From assembly GCA_001897605.1 (NCBI GenBank), contig MKTL01000022.1:95030-159029 (forward strand): a stretch of DNA of 64,000 nt, given 5' to 3'. The notes beneath the pieces are model-generated. The model did not search any database, had not been told where the DNA came from, and saw only the letters and a list, made by a program, of their open reading frames with translations. The position numbers and the translations under genes were made by a program. Source of the stretch: Clostridiales bacterium 38-18 (lineage in GTDB: Bacteria; Bacillota; Clostridia; Peptostreptococcales; Acidaminobacteraceae). Shown here one piece after another: positions 49,267 through 58,528 of this stretch (position 1 is the first letter of the stretch; every line of letters starts with the position of its first letter).

Positions 49267-50802
49267 TTAGATAGATTTGTAAGTTTTAAGCAATTGATCG
49301 CCTATTATACTCAAAGTATTGTTTCTCTCAACGTATTGGCGCCCTAATTTTGAAAGCTCACTTCTAAGATCAAAAGAGAGGATTAGCTTTTCAAGTTGAG
49401 CTTCAACCGTATCTACCGTTACATTTAATACTGGGATCATTTCATTATGAGGGGTCTGAAAAGAAGGATTGATAAAAGTAGCAACACATCTTCCCATTGC
49501 TAAACATTCCATAGTCAAGCTGCCATAAGTACCAATAATTAGCTCGTCTAAGACGATGTCTGCATTTCCATACTGTTTCATTGCCTCATCGTGATCTGTT
49601 TTCTCTATTCTATGATAATCGATCGCATATTTTTTTTGCAGGTTTTCAATCGCTTTTTCAAAATAAGCGGATCCTTTAACTGAGCGATTGGTTGGCGCGT
49701 GAACAATTCGGATTGGATCGTGATGGACCTGTGGCTTATAGCTGTACTTTTCAGTATCAATTGGCAAGCCTAGCATGTGAATTTGCTTGTAATAGGATTC
49801 TACATAAGACCGCATTTCGAAATCGTTTACAATACAATTATCAATCCATGTAGAATAGGACTTTATGTTATGAAGAATCTGATCCCCGTTTAATGAAGCT
49901 AAATAGTCTTCAGCATAGGACCAGTATTTATGATGAGTTCTCGCGATTTCAGGAATTCTGATTTCAGAGCCCAAGTTGTGCATAAATACACGTTTACCTA
50001 GCTTTCTGAGTGGAATTACATCCGTGCTCTGTGGCATTAACGTTCTGTTAAAGATGAAATGAAAAACATCATAATCACTAATCAGATCAATAGCATTTAG
50101 TAAAAGATAAGTTTCTCTATCTTGATCATTTAATTTAGAAATATCGATTGACAAGTCACAAGTATAACCGAGATAGCTTGGATAGTAATTGATGCCAAAA
50201 ACTTCATACTCCTTTTTACGGAAGTAATCAAGGTATTGTGACATATGGTTTGCAATTTCAATTGGCGCGTAAAGTATTTTAAGCTTGGTTTCTTCATCCA
50301 TTTTTTTAAGAGCGTCTGGTTTCTCGATTGTGATATATTCCGAGGAATTGACATCAATATTTGGATTTAGGAGTTGTTCTTTTATATATAGCTTCTCTTC
50401 TGCTAAATACTGTTTAATCAAATGTAATTCTTCTTCATGAACATCGTAATATCTAAGCTGCAAGATTTTTTCATTAATTTCCTCTCGTGCAACAGACTCC
50501 ATACAGACAAGCTTTGCACACTGATAGTTTTTTAATGCTAAGATGCGATTTCCGCTTATTTCATAGGCGTAAGCCAAATTATAGAATAAATCAACATGAA
50601 CCATATTCTTAATATGAAATTCACCATATTTGATACATTCATCAGTCTCACCTATAAGAATTAAAAGCGTTGTCATAATAGAAGCTTCCCCGGGAGTAGG
50701 AGAGGATATAAGATGATCGTGTGTTTCAACCAACTGAATGGCAGACTCGTAATCGCCATTATTTATTAACTGGATTAGCTCTTGTTCAATAGACCCGTTC
50801 AT
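49267..50802 (-). CDS. Glycosyltransferase-like protein with N-terminal TPR domain
   Basis: A 511-residue protein. About residues 1-150 are TPR-like helices (INNGDYESAIQLVETHDHLI…DLFYNLAYAYEISGNRILALKNYQCAKL). The rest looks like a GT-B fold glycosyltransferase: ILYAPIEIANHMSQYLDYFRKKEYEVFGIN, LGLPIDTEKYSYKP, RIVHAPTNRSVKGSAYFEKAIENL and a donor-site region ADIVLDELIIGTYGSLTMECLAMGRCV. It is 104 bases upstream of the protease flagellin on the same strand, so it may glycosylate that protein (inference). AAAGGAG precedes ATG. Confidence 0.75.
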   Translation of the reverse strand: MNGSIEQELIQLINNGDYESAIQLVETHDHLISSPTPGEASIMTTLLILIGETDECIKYGEFHIKNMVHVDLFYNLAYAYEISGNRILALKNYQCAKLVCMESVAREEINEKILQLRYYDVHEEELHLIKQYLAEEKLYIKEQLLNPNIDVNSSEYITIEKPDALKKMDEETKLKILYAPIEIANHMSQYLDYFRKKEYEVFGINYYPSYLGYTCDLSIDISKLNDQDRETYLLLNAIDLISDYDVFHFIFNRTLMPQSTDVIPLRKLGKRVFMHNLGSEIRIPEIARTHHKYWSYAEDYLASLNGDQILHNIKSYSTWIDNCIVNDFEMRSYVESYYKQIHMLGLPIDTEKYSYKPQVHHDPIRIVHAPTNRSVKGSAYFEKAIENLQKKYAIDYHRIEKTDHDEAMKQYGNADIVLDELIIGTYGSLTMECLAMGRCVATFINPSFQTPHNEMIPVLNVTVDTVEAQLEKLILSFDLRSELSKLGRQYVERNNTLSIIGDQLLKTYKSI

Positions 50803-50828
50803 AAATCGCTCCTTTTACCAATATTTAC

Positions 50829-50855
50829 TTAAGTTTATCATAGATTTGCCGATAA
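50829..50855 (+). promoter_or_regulatory. Sigma-D-like promoter of the second glycan block
   Basis: GCCGATAA (50848-50855) is a perfect sigma-D -10. TTAA/TAAG at 50829-50833 is an imperfect -35 with 14-15 bases of spacing. If active, it puts the diamino-uronic acid genes in the motility regulon. Confidence 0.65.
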
Positions 50856-50889
50856 TTAAACTAAGTGAAAATGAGAGAGAAGGATGGAA

Positions 50890-52128
50890 ATGCTTATGTC
50901 AGAATATAAAATTCCTTTAATAGATTTACAAGAACAAAGCGTACGATTGGGTGATGAATTATTAAGCCGTGTCAAAAACGTAATAATGTCAGCTCAATAT
51001 ATTATGGGCAATGAAGTTAAAACCTTTGAAGAGAGCTTTGCGAAATTTATCGGTACTAAGCATGCTATTTCTTGTGGAAACGGAACCGATGCCCTTGTTC
51101 TTGCATTAGAAGCCCTTGGTGTAGGAAATGGCGATGAAGTTATTACAACCACATATACTTTTTTTGCTACAGCTGAAAGTATTGCTTATGTCGGTGCAAA
51201 ACCGGTTTTTATAGATGTTAATCCAGAGACCTTTAATATGGATGCTGCTTTAATAGAAAAAGCAATAACTTCAAAAACAAAAGCCATCATGCCAGTACAT
51301 CTCTTTGGACAAGCCTGTAAAATGGACGAGATTATGGCGATTGCTAGCAAACATAATCTATATGTGATAGAAGACGCTTGCCAAGCAGTTGGTGGCAGCT
51401 ACAAAGGACAAATGCTGGGCACGTTTGGCGACGTCGCTTGTTTTTCTTTCTTTCCAACTAAAAATTTAGGTGCTGCTGGAGATGGCGGTATGATTGTAAC
51501 TTCTAACGATAGAATTGCGACTACCTTAAAGGCGTTGAGAGTACACGGAAGTGGAGAAAATGGAAAAGCAGCCTTAACCTATAGAAATGAGAGTAGCTTA
51601 GATGCATTAAATTGTGATACGCCGGATGGTTTAAACTTAGACAACACGGTTTATAATGCCTCAAAATATTATAATTACATCGTTGGTCATAATTCTAGAT
51701 TGGATGAGCTACAAGCGGCGGTTTTAAATGTTAAATTAAACTATTTAAATGAATGGAATGAACGAAGATCTGTGCTTGCTCAGAATTATTCCGACCAACT
51801 TTCGAGCCTTCAGACGAAAGGTCAATTTAAGGTGCCTTATACCTCGACCGATGTGAAACACGTTTATCATATGTATATATTAAAGGCAGAAAACAAAGAG
51901 GCGCTTACGAATTATTTGGCTTCAAAAGGAATAGCCACGGGTATTTATTACCCAGTGCCTTTACATTTACAAAAAGCATTTGAGAACCTCGGGTATAAAG
52001 TGGGTGACTTCCCAGTTGCAGAGTATCTATCTAAAAGAACCTTTGCGATACCGATGTATGCAGAATTAACAGATGAGCAGCAGGCATATATTATAAGTAC
52101 AATTAACAACTATGCAAATACCATTTAA
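50890..52128 (+). CDS. wbpE: WbpE-like nucleotide-sugar aminotransferase
   Basis: A PLP enzyme of the DegT family, about 412 residues. ISCGNGTDALVLALEALGVGNGDEVITTTYTFFATAE, IEDACQAVGGSYKG and the Schiff-base region CFSFFPTKNLGAAGDGGM closely resemble WbpE/WlbC, which puts an amine on C3 of UDP-3-keto-GlcNAcA. IVGHNSRLDELQAAVL closes the site. AGAAGGA at 50878-50884 allows a start at ATG 50890 or 50896. It is the first gene of a WbpE-D-A-B block. Confidence 0.88.
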   Translation: MLMSEYKIPLIDLQEQSVRLGDELLSRVKNVIMSAQYIMGNEVKTFEESFAKFIGTKHAISCGNGTDALVLALEALGVGNGDEVITTTYTFFATAESIAYVGAKPVFIDVNPETFNMDAALIEKAITSKTKAIMPVHLFGQACKMDEIMAIASKHNLYVIEDACQAVGGSYKGQMLGTFGDVACFSFFPTKNLGAAGDGGMIVTSNDRIATTLKALRVHGSGENGKAALTYRNESSLDALNCDTPDGLNLDNTVYNASKYYNYIVGHNSRLDELQAAVLNVKLNYLNEWNERRSVLAQNYSDQLSSLQTKGQFKVPYTSTDVKHVYHMYILKAENKEALTNYLASKGIATGIYYPVPLHLQKAFENLGYKVGDFPVAEYLSKRTFAIPMYAELTDEQQAYIISTINNYANTI

Positions 52129-52182
52129 CTAAAAAGTTCTATCATACAGTAGGCTATTTAATTGAATACTTTGGAGGAGACA

Positions 52183-52770
52183 ATGTCGGAAAAAACATAT
52201 TTTGTTCATGAATCAAGCTATATTGATGAGCCTTGTATTATCGGAAAAGAGACTAAGATTTGGCATTTTTCTCATATTATGAAAAACTGTATTATAGGAG
52301 AAAGATGTAATATAGGTCAAAACGTGGTCATATCCCCTGAAGTTAGTTTAGGTAATAATGTAAAGATACAGAATAATGTTTCAGTCTATACAGGCGTTAC
52401 ATGTGAGGATGACGTTTTTCTAGGTCCATCATGTGTTTTTACCAATGTTATAAATCCTAGAAGCTTTATTGAAAGAAAAGACGAATACAGAAAAACAATT
52501 GTAGGGAAAGGTGCATCAATTGGTGCAAATGCAACTATCGTTTGTGGTCACAACATAGGAAAATTCGCTTTTGTTGGCGCCGGAGCTGTTGTTACAAAGG
52601 ATATTCCAGATTTTGCACTTGTCGTAGGAAATCCTTCGAAGGTTATCGGTTATGTTTGTAAATGTGGCGATAAGCTGGATATGTCAACTGGTAATCCAAT
52701 CATTTGCAAATCTTGCGGGGAAAAATATGAGATGAGTGATGGGATGCTATCGTTTAAGGAGTCTATATGA
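52183..52770 (+). CDS. wbpD: WbpD/WlbB-like nucleotide-sugar N-acetyltransferase
   Basis: A 195-residue left-handed beta-helix enzyme (SSYIDEPCIIGKETKIWHFSHIMKNCIIGERCNIGQNVVISPEVSLGNNVKIQNNVSVYTGV) of the family that N-acetylates the C3 amine of UDP-GlcNAc(3NH2)A. FTNVINPRS and IGANATIVCGHNIG are typical. The C-terminus has a CKCG…CKSCG zinc-ribbon-like tail. ATG 52183 follows GGAGGA. Four bases of overlap couple it to the dehydrogenase. Confidence 0.88.
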   Translation: MSEKTYFVHESSYIDEPCIIGKETKIWHFSHIMKNCIIGERCNIGQNVVISPEVSLGNNVKIQNNVSVYTGVTCEDDVFLGPSCVFTNVINPRSFIERKDEYRKTIVGKGASIGANATIVCGHNIGKFAFVGAGAVVTKDIPDFALVVGNPSKVIGYVCKCGDKLDMSTGNPIICKSCGEKYEMSDGMLSFKESI

Positions 52771-54089
52771 ATGAGATGAAGCAATTACTTTTAGATAGAA
52801 TTGAAAATAAAACAGCCGTTGTTGCAGTTATTGGTCTAGGGTATGTTGGTCTACCACTGGCTGTAGAGAAAGCAAAAGCAGGATATCGAACGATAGGCTT
52901 TGATGTTCAAAAAGAAAAAGTTGATATGGTAAACAAGGGTAAAAACTATATTGGTGATGTAGTTGATCGTGATTTAGAAGAGATAGTTAAGGCTGGAATG
53001 CTGAGTGCAACTAGTGATTTTTCTATCGTATCTGGCGCAGACTTCATTGCTATTTGTGTCCCAACACCGCTCGATGATTATAAACAGCCAGATATAAGCT
53101 ATGTCGAGAATTCTACAGTTGAGATTTCGAAATATCTTCAGCCTGGTACAATTGTTGTTTTAGAAAGTACAACATATCCTGGGACGACAGAAGAGCTATT
53201 ACTACCTATTTTGGAAGAGGGAAGTGGCTTAAAATGCGGTGTTGATTTTTATCTTGCATTTTCACCTGAACGAGTTGATCCAGGAAACCTTTTATACAAA
53301 ACTAAAAATACGCCAAAGGTAGTTGGTGGTGTTGGTAAAGATGCCACAGAGATTGCCGCAGCAATGTATCGAAGTGTTCTAGAAGGTGAAATTTTTGAAG
53401 CCTCTTCACCAAGAGTTGCTGAAATGGAAAAGATTCTCGAAAATACTTATAGAAACATTAATATAGGACTTGCAAATGAAATGGCCATAATTTGCAATAA
53501 GATGGGGATAGACATTTGGGAGGTTATAGAAGCAGCCAAAACAAAACCCTATGGCTTTCAAGCCTTTTATCCAGGGCCGGGATTAGGAGGGCACTGCATT
53601 CCACTTGACCCCTATTACTTAAGTTGGAAAGCCAGAGAATATGACTATCATACACAATTAATTGAAACCTCAGGAATAATAAATGATGCCATGCCAGGCT
53701 ATGTAATTGAAAGATGCAGCCATATATTAAATCGATTTAAGAAGCCACTTAATGGTTCGAAAATATTAATTCTCGGAGTTGCCTATAAACAAGACATAGA
53801 TGATTATAGAGAAAGCCCAGCCCTAAAAGTGATTGAGAATTTTAATTCCTTTGGTGCTGAGGTAGAATTCTTTGATCCATTTATAAGGGAATACCGTTAC
53901 AAGGGAGAAGTTTTTATTGGACTGAGCGCATTAAGTGCTGAAATAATTCATGAAAAAGATCTCGTTGTAGTAACAACCGCACATACAAATGTTGATTATG
54001 AGTGGATTCAAAAGAATTCTAAATATATATTCGACACGAAGAATGCGATGAAAAATGTAATCGTTAGAGACAATATTGAAAAACTTTAA
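52767..54089 (+). CDS. wbpA: UDP-N-acetylglucosamine 6-dehydrogenase (WbpA-type)
   Basis: Oxidises UDP-GlcNAc twice to UDP-GlcNAcA with NAD. The 440-residue protein has VAVIGLGYVGLPLAVEKAKAGY (NAD site), PTPLDDYKQPDISYVENS, ESTTYPGTTEELL, the catalytic Cys in GPGLGGHCIPLDPYYLSWKA (near residue 276) and ILGVAYKQDIDDYRESPALKV. This is the first step of the 2,3-diacetamido-uronic acid pathway completed by its neighbours. Confidence 0.93.
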   Translation: MNEMKQLLLDRIENKTAVVAVIGLGYVGLPLAVEKAKAGYRTIGFDVQKEKVDMVNKGKNYIGDVVDRDLEEIVKAGMLSATSDFSIVSGADFIAICVPTPLDDYKQPDISYVENSTVEISKYLQPGTIVVLESTTYPGTTEELLLPILEEGSGLKCGVDFYLAFSPERVDPGNLLYKTKNTPKVVGGVGKDATEIAAAMYRSVLEGEIFEASSPRVAEMEKILENTYRNINIGLANEMAIICNKMGIDIWEVIEAAKTKPYGFQAFYPGPGLGGHCIPLDPYYLSWKAREYDYHTQLIETSGIINDAMPGYVIERCSHILNRFKKPLNGSKILILGVAYKQDIDDYRESPALKVIENFNSFGAEVEFFDPFIREYRYKGEVFIGLSALSAEIIHEKDLVVVTTAHTNVDYEWIQKNSKYIFDTKNAMKNVIVRDNIEKL

Positions 54090-54106
54090 GCTCAGTGGAG
54101 GATTTC

Positions 54107-55123
54107 ATGCGAAAATTAAGAATGGCCATTCTAGGCTGTGGCAGAATATCATATAAGCATGTAGAAGCAATCGTTCAAAATAAAGATGTTATTGAGTTAG
54201 TTGCGGTTTGTGATATCGTAGAAAGCCGAGCAGTTGATAGGAAAAAACAATATGAACAAATAATCTCAAATTCCAACATATCAGTTTATACGGACTATAA
54301 AGAAATGCTTAAAATAGAAGCTATTGATGCGGTTGCAATTGCAACTGAAAGTGGCTATCATGCGAAGCATGCATTGTACTGTTTGGAACTAAAGAAGCAT
54401 ATTATTGTAGAAAAACCAATGGCTATGTCAGTTGAGGATGCACAGCAAATGATTGTATCCGCTGAGAGAAATGGCGTCAAACTCGCAGTATCACATCAAA
54501 ACCGATTTAACGCACCGATTCAAAAATTGCGTCGGGCAATAGAAGAAGGTAGATTTGGTCGGATTATAAACGGAACGGCAAGAGTACTATGGACTAGAGA
54601 TGATCATTACTATAAACAAGCACCTTGGAGAGGGACAAAGGAACTTGATGGAGGTACATTAATGAACCAATGTATACACAACATTGACCTGCTCCAATGG
54701 ATGATGAATTCAGATGTAATAAGAGTTCACGCTGAAAGAGACACCTTTCTAAGGGATATCGAAATGGAAGATTTTGGAGCCTTGCTTTTAAGATTTGATT
54801 CGGGTGCGATCGGCATTGTCGAAGGAAGTGCTTGCGTTTATCCGAGAAATCTTGAGGAGACACTGAGTATATTTGGCGAGAAAGGTACAGTTGTAATAGG
54901 AGGGTTGGCAGTTAACGAAATAAAAGTGTGGCAGTTCGAAGATGAACGTGATTACGATTTATTAGATACAAATACAAGTGTAGACTCTGTATACGGTGTA
55001 GGACACACCCCACTATACCAAGACTTTTATGAGGCAATCCATCAAAATCGTAAGCCCTATGTCGATGGAAATGATGGTATAAGAGCACTTAAAATCATTA
55101 GAAAGGCCTATGAGATTTCTTAA
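54107..55123 (+). CDS. wbpB: WbpB/WlbA-like UDP-GlcNAcA 3-dehydrogenase
   Basis: A Gfo/Idh/MocA oxidoreductase, 338 residues: LRMAILGCGRISYKHVEAI is the NAD site, IIVEKPMAMSVEDAQQMI contains the conserved EKP, and GGTLMNQCIHNIDLLQWMM carries the His region. The homologues oxidise C3 of UDP-GlcNAcA to a keto group for the aminotransferase WbpE. ATG 54107 follows TGGAGGA. It is the last gene of the block. Confidence 0.87.
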   Translation: MRKLRMAILGCGRISYKHVEAIVQNKDVIELVAVCDIVESRAVDRKKQYEQIISNSNISVYTDYKEMLKIEAIDAVAIATESGYHAKHALYCLELKKHIIVEKPMAMSVEDAQQMIVSAERNGVKLAVSHQNRFNAPIQKLRRAIEEGRFGRIINGTARVLWTRDDHYYKQAPWRGTKELDGGTLMNQCIHNIDLLQWMMNSDVIRVHAERDTFLRDIEMEDFGALLLRFDSGAIGIVEGSACVYPRNLEETLSIFGEKGTVVIGGLAVNEIKVWQFEDERDYDLLDTNTSVDSVYGVGHTPLYQDFYEAIHQNRKPYVDGNDGIRALKIIRKAYEIS

Positions 55124-55209
55124 TTGCGCCAAAGGTAGTAACCTAAGACAACAACCATCAATTAATGAGTGGGCATATGTGGCAAGTCTGAAATTAAATG
55201 TTTTTAAAT

Positions 55210-55237
55210 TAAAGATTATTGAAGAAAATGCCGATAT
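55210..55237 (+). promoter_or_regulatory. Sigma-D promoter of the flaG-fliD group
   Basis: TAAA (55210-55213), 16 bases, GCCGATAT (55230-55237), 41 bases before flaG. Near-perfect match. Confidence 0.9.
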
Positions 55238-55278
55238 TATCAACAGAATATAATGTTCCATGGAGAGGAGAAAGCATT

Positions 55279-55680
55279 ATGAAGATAAATCAAGTCGCAA
55301 TAGGTGTTAATCAGACTAATAATGTAGGCATGGATGCCAGTATCAAAAATGGAGAACAAAAATCGCAAACGCAACCTTTAAAGCAGACAGAAAGAGCACA
55401 AGGCTCAAGCACTTCAAAAAAGAACGACAAAAATGGTGAATCAAATCAAATCGTAGATGAAGAAATACTTCAAAAGTCGGTTGAACAGGCAAATAAGTCT
55501 TTAGAACAATATAACCGAGTTATTGAAAGAGCGGTTCACGATAAAACACATGCAGTCATATATACGGTTAAGGATAAAGTAACTGGAGAGGTTATTCAGG
55601 AATTTCCATCTAGAAAAATTCAAGATATGATTGCAAAAATGTGGGAGTTGGCAGGGTTATTTGTGGATGAACGTGCATAG
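55279..55680 (+). CDS. flaG: FlaG-family flagellar protein
   Basis: A 133-residue protein with a polar, Gln/Ser/Lys-rich N-terminal half and the FlaG core VEQANKSLEQYNRVIERAVHDKTHAVIYTVKDKVTGEVIQEFPSRKIQDMIAKM. FlaG affects filament length and is commonly upstream of fliD, as here. ATG 55279 follows AGAGGAG; the ATG at 55228 lies in the promoter. Confidence 0.9.
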   Translation: MKINQVAIGVNQTNNVGMDASIKNGEQKSQTQPLKQTERAQGSSTSKKNDKNGESNQIVDEEILQKSVEQANKSLEQYNRVIERAVHDKTHAVIYTVKDKVTGEVIQEFPSRKIQDMIAKMWELAGLFVDERA

Positions 55681-55702
55681 CACTAGTTAAGGAAGTGATA
55701 AT

Positions 55703-57595
55703 ATGGCAGTAACAAGATTAACTGGATTAACCTCTGGTATGGATACAGACCAAATGGTCAAAGATTTAATGAAAGCTGAGAGCGCTAGACTTAATAAGGT
55801 AAAAAAAGAGCAAACCTATGTCTCTTGGCAGCAGGAAGCTTATAGGGATATTATTACCAAAGTAAAAGCTTTACAGTCCAAATACTTTGATTCGTTAAAT
55901 CCCAAAAAGAACATTAGCTCATCTTCAGCATTTGGTATGTTTAGTTATAAGATTTCGAGCAATGGGGTTGCCTCAACAGCGATTGATGTAACGGCTAATG
56001 CAGATATTACCTCAAAAAATTACACCATTGACAGCATCACTCAGCTGGCAACTAAAGATACGATGTCAGGTGTGGCATCTGGGATGCGTGGTGTTACAAC
56101 GAGTGGTTTTGATATGGCAACTTTTGAGTCGGACATGAACATGGAAGATTTCAGTATGTCTCTTAGTATTGCGGGCAAAACAAAAGTGATATCGATTGCT
56201 CAAAGTGAGTATACAGGGTTAACGACGGATCAATTTAAGGATCTTCTAAATACAAAGATTACTTCAGAGTTTGGCTCTGACTATACCAATATCGTTTCGA
56301 ATGTAAATGGTGAACTGAAGTTTGACCTTGCAGGATCAAATGTAAAAGTTTTTAATTATACCGGAACAACAAGTTTAACCGCATTAGGATTTACTAGTGG
56401 GCAGTCAAATTATGATTTTTCAACTAAATCAATTGGTGAAATTTTTGGTTTAACAGATACAGATTTAACTAATTTGAAGGTTAATGGAAAGACGTTTTCA
56501 CTTTCAGCGTCTGATAATTATTCTACTATGATGAGTAAGCTAAATAAAGCAGGTTTAGGTGCAACCCTTTCGTATGACAGTATGAAGGATAAATTCAGTT
56601 TGACTTCAAATACTGAAGGGAACTTAAATAACATTGAAATTGAAAGTGGCTCTTCTACAGAAGCATTTTTCTCAAAAATTTTTGGTGTAGCAGATTTTTC
56701 TTCTACTGACTACGAAAGAACAGAAGGTAAAAATGCACTTTTAAGTATCAATGGGGTTTCAGTAGTGCAAAGCAGCAATACTTTCACAATAGATGGTTTA
56801 ACCTATAATCTTAAAGAAACTTCCACGAATCCAGTAGATATCGCGATTTCCGTTGACAAAACCTCGATTATTGATAATATTAAAGAGTTTGTGACAGAAT
56901 TTAATAAGCTTATCGATGATGTTAGCACCAAATACGGAGAAAAAAGATATTATGACTATGAACCATTAACAGATGATGAAAGAGACGCACTTTCTGATGA
57001 TGAGGTAACAAAATGGGAAGAGAAAGCTAAATCAGGTGTCATTAGAGGATCCTCTGAGCTAGATACGTTTATTACTCGATTAAGAAATGCTCTTGTTGAA
57101 CCAGTTGATGGCGTGGGTATTAGCTTAAGTTCAATCGGTATAACCAGTAACAGTTATCTTGATAAAGGCAAGTTGTCAATTGATGAAACTAAGTTATCCG
57201 AAAAATTAGAAACGAACTACGACGATATCGTTAATCTATTCTCGCAACAATCAGATCAGCCATATTTAACGGGGAATTCATCCGAGAGATACAAGGAAAG
57301 TGGGATTGGATCAAGATTAAATGACATCATGAATGATTACGCAAGAACTACTCGTGATGATAAAGGAAATAAAGGTATTTTAGTCAACAAGGCAGGTGTT
57401 TTAAACGATTCAAGTGTTCTAACCAATGAACTAACAAAAAAAATGTTGGACTATGACACTCGAATATCAACTTTAGAAGATTATCTTTCTGATAAAGAAA
57501 CGTATTATTACAATATGTTCTCAGCTATGGAGACTGCAATGTCGAAACTACAATCACAAGCTGATTCTTTAGTCAATATGTTAGGTAGCAACTAA
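55703..57595 (+). CDS. fliD: Filament cap protein FliD (HAP2)
   Basis: A 630-residue cap that folds and inserts flagellin at the filament tip. The N-terminus is TRLTGLTSGMDTDQMVKDLMKAESARLNKVKKEQTYVSWQQEAYRDI, and the C-terminus (LTKKMLDYDTRISTLEDYLSDKETYYYNMFSAMETAMSKLQSQADSLVNML) forms the paired coiled coil. It is longer than average (450-500). Its stop overlaps the next gene by one base. Confidence 0.94.
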   Translation: MAVTRLTGLTSGMDTDQMVKDLMKAESARLNKVKKEQTYVSWQQEAYRDIITKVKALQSKYFDSLNPKKNISSSSAFGMFSYKISSNGVASTAIDVTANADITSKNYTIDSITQLATKDTMSGVASGMRGVTTSGFDMATFESDMNMEDFSMSLSIAGKTKVISIAQSEYTGLTTDQFKDLLNTKITSEFGSDYTNIVSNVNGELKFDLAGSNVKVFNYTGTTSLTALGFTSGQSNYDFSTKSIGEIFGLTDTDLTNLKVNGKTFSLSASDNYSTMMSKLNKAGLGATLSYDSMKDKFSLTSNTEGNLNNIEIESGSSTEAFFSKIFGVADFSSTDYERTEGKNALLSINGVSVVQSSNTFTIDGLTYNLKETSTNPVDIAISVDKTSIIDNIKEFVTEFNKLIDDVSTKYGEKRYYDYEPLTDDERDALSDDEVTKWEEKAKSGVIRGSSELDTFITRLRNALVEPVDGVGISLSSIGITSNSYLDKGKLSIDETKLSEKLETNYDDIVNLFSQQSDQPYLTGNSSERYKESGIGSRLNDIMNDYARTTRDDKGNKGILVNKAGVLNDSSVLTNELTKKMLDYDTRISTLEDYLSDKETYYYNMFSAMETAMSKLQSQADSLVNMLGSN

Positions 57596-57960
57596 TGGAA
57601 ACAATAAAATCGATAGTCGATCAATTGATGAAAGAAACTAAAATAATGCACAGTGCTCTGAAGGCAGGGGATTTAGAAGTTGCTTTAGAGGCGCTAAATG
57701 AAAGAGACCAACTTATTAGCTTGCTTGAAAAGTTAGATGTTCCTGAAAGAGCAAAAAACATCAGAGAAATCTATCCAGAATATGAAGTAATAGATAAAGA
57801 ATGCAAAGCTTTGATTCAAGAATTAAGAGATGAAACCGAAGAAGCATTCTATAAGAACAGAAGCTTAAAACACCAAACGCATAAGAATCGAATTGCACAC
57901 GATAGGTATAGTAATAACGCTTTAAGTGAATTTGGTTCCAGAATTGATAACAGAAAGTAG
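57595..57960 (+). CDS. FliT-like flagellar chaperone (putative)
   Basis: A 121-residue charged, all-helical protein (LMKETKIMHSALKAGDLEVALEALNERDQLISLLEKLDVPERAKNIREIY) coupled by TAATG to fliD and directly before fliS. In Firmicutes this slot is held by FliT, the chaperone of FliD. Similarity is in shape and position rather than a diagnostic motif. Confidence 0.6.
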   Translation: METIKSIVDQLMKETKIMHSALKAGDLEVALEALNERDQLISLLEKLDVPERAKNIREIYPEYEVIDKECKALIQELRDETEEAFYKNRSLKHQTHKNRIAHDRYSNNALSEFGSRIDNRK

Positions 57961-57970
57961 GAGGCGTAAT

Positions 57971-58444
57971 ATGGCAGTCATGAACCCATATAATTATTCA
58001 AAACCTAAAAATTATATAAGGGTTGAACCTCAATCTAAGCAAGAGACTGGGTTATTGTCGAGTGAAAGAAAAGTCAGTTCAGTTACTGACAAAATGGATC
58101 AGTATCTCGAGAGTAAAATTATAGCAGCAAAGCCTGAGGAATTGACCTATATGCTTTATGAAGGTATGGTCAAATTCATTAAGAAGGCACTACTTTTTTT
58201 GGAAAGTGGTAATCATGAACAAGTGAATTACAATACCCAAAGAGCTCAGGCTATTGTCGATGAGCTGAGAAGCACCCTTAATATGGATGTTCCATTGAGT
58301 GTAAGTTTAGACACTTTATATGAATATTTAAATTACAAGTTGTTATTAGCGAATGTCGATAAAAGCGAGTCTCATTTCAACGAAGCACTTGAAATTGCTG
58401 AAAATTTTAAAGATACTTGGAAAGAAGCATTCAACATAAAGTAA
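57971..58444 (+). CDS. fliS: Flagellin export chaperone FliS
   Basis: A 157-residue protein with the FliS core YLESKIIAAKPEELTYMLYEGMVKFIKKALLFLESGNHEQVNYNTQRAQAIVDELRSTLNMDVPLSVSLDTLYEYLNYKLLLANVDKS. FliS wraps the flagellin C-terminus and prevents early polymerisation. It would serve both flagellins of this window. ATG 57971 follows TAGGAGGCG. Confidence 0.93.
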   Translation: MAVMNPYNYSKPKNYIRVEPQSKQETGLLSSERKVSSVTDKMDQYLESKIIAAKPEELTYMLYEGMVKFIKKALLFLESGNHEQVNYNTQRAQAIVDELRSTLNMDVPLSVSLDTLYEYLNYKLLLANVDKSESHFNEALEIAENFKDTWKEAFNIK

Positions 58445-58528
58445 AGTTTACAAAGATTTTTTATTTAAGTAATCAAATTTGAGGTATAATTTGAGTATTA
58501 GATTACTTTTTTGAAAGGAAGGATTCGA

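Noticed and set aside
40150-55123. Legionaminic or pseudaminic acid locus
   Set aside because: No NeuB-type synthase, CMP-sugar synthetase or PseB/LegB-type inverting set is visible; the Wbp-type enzymes explain the genes better.
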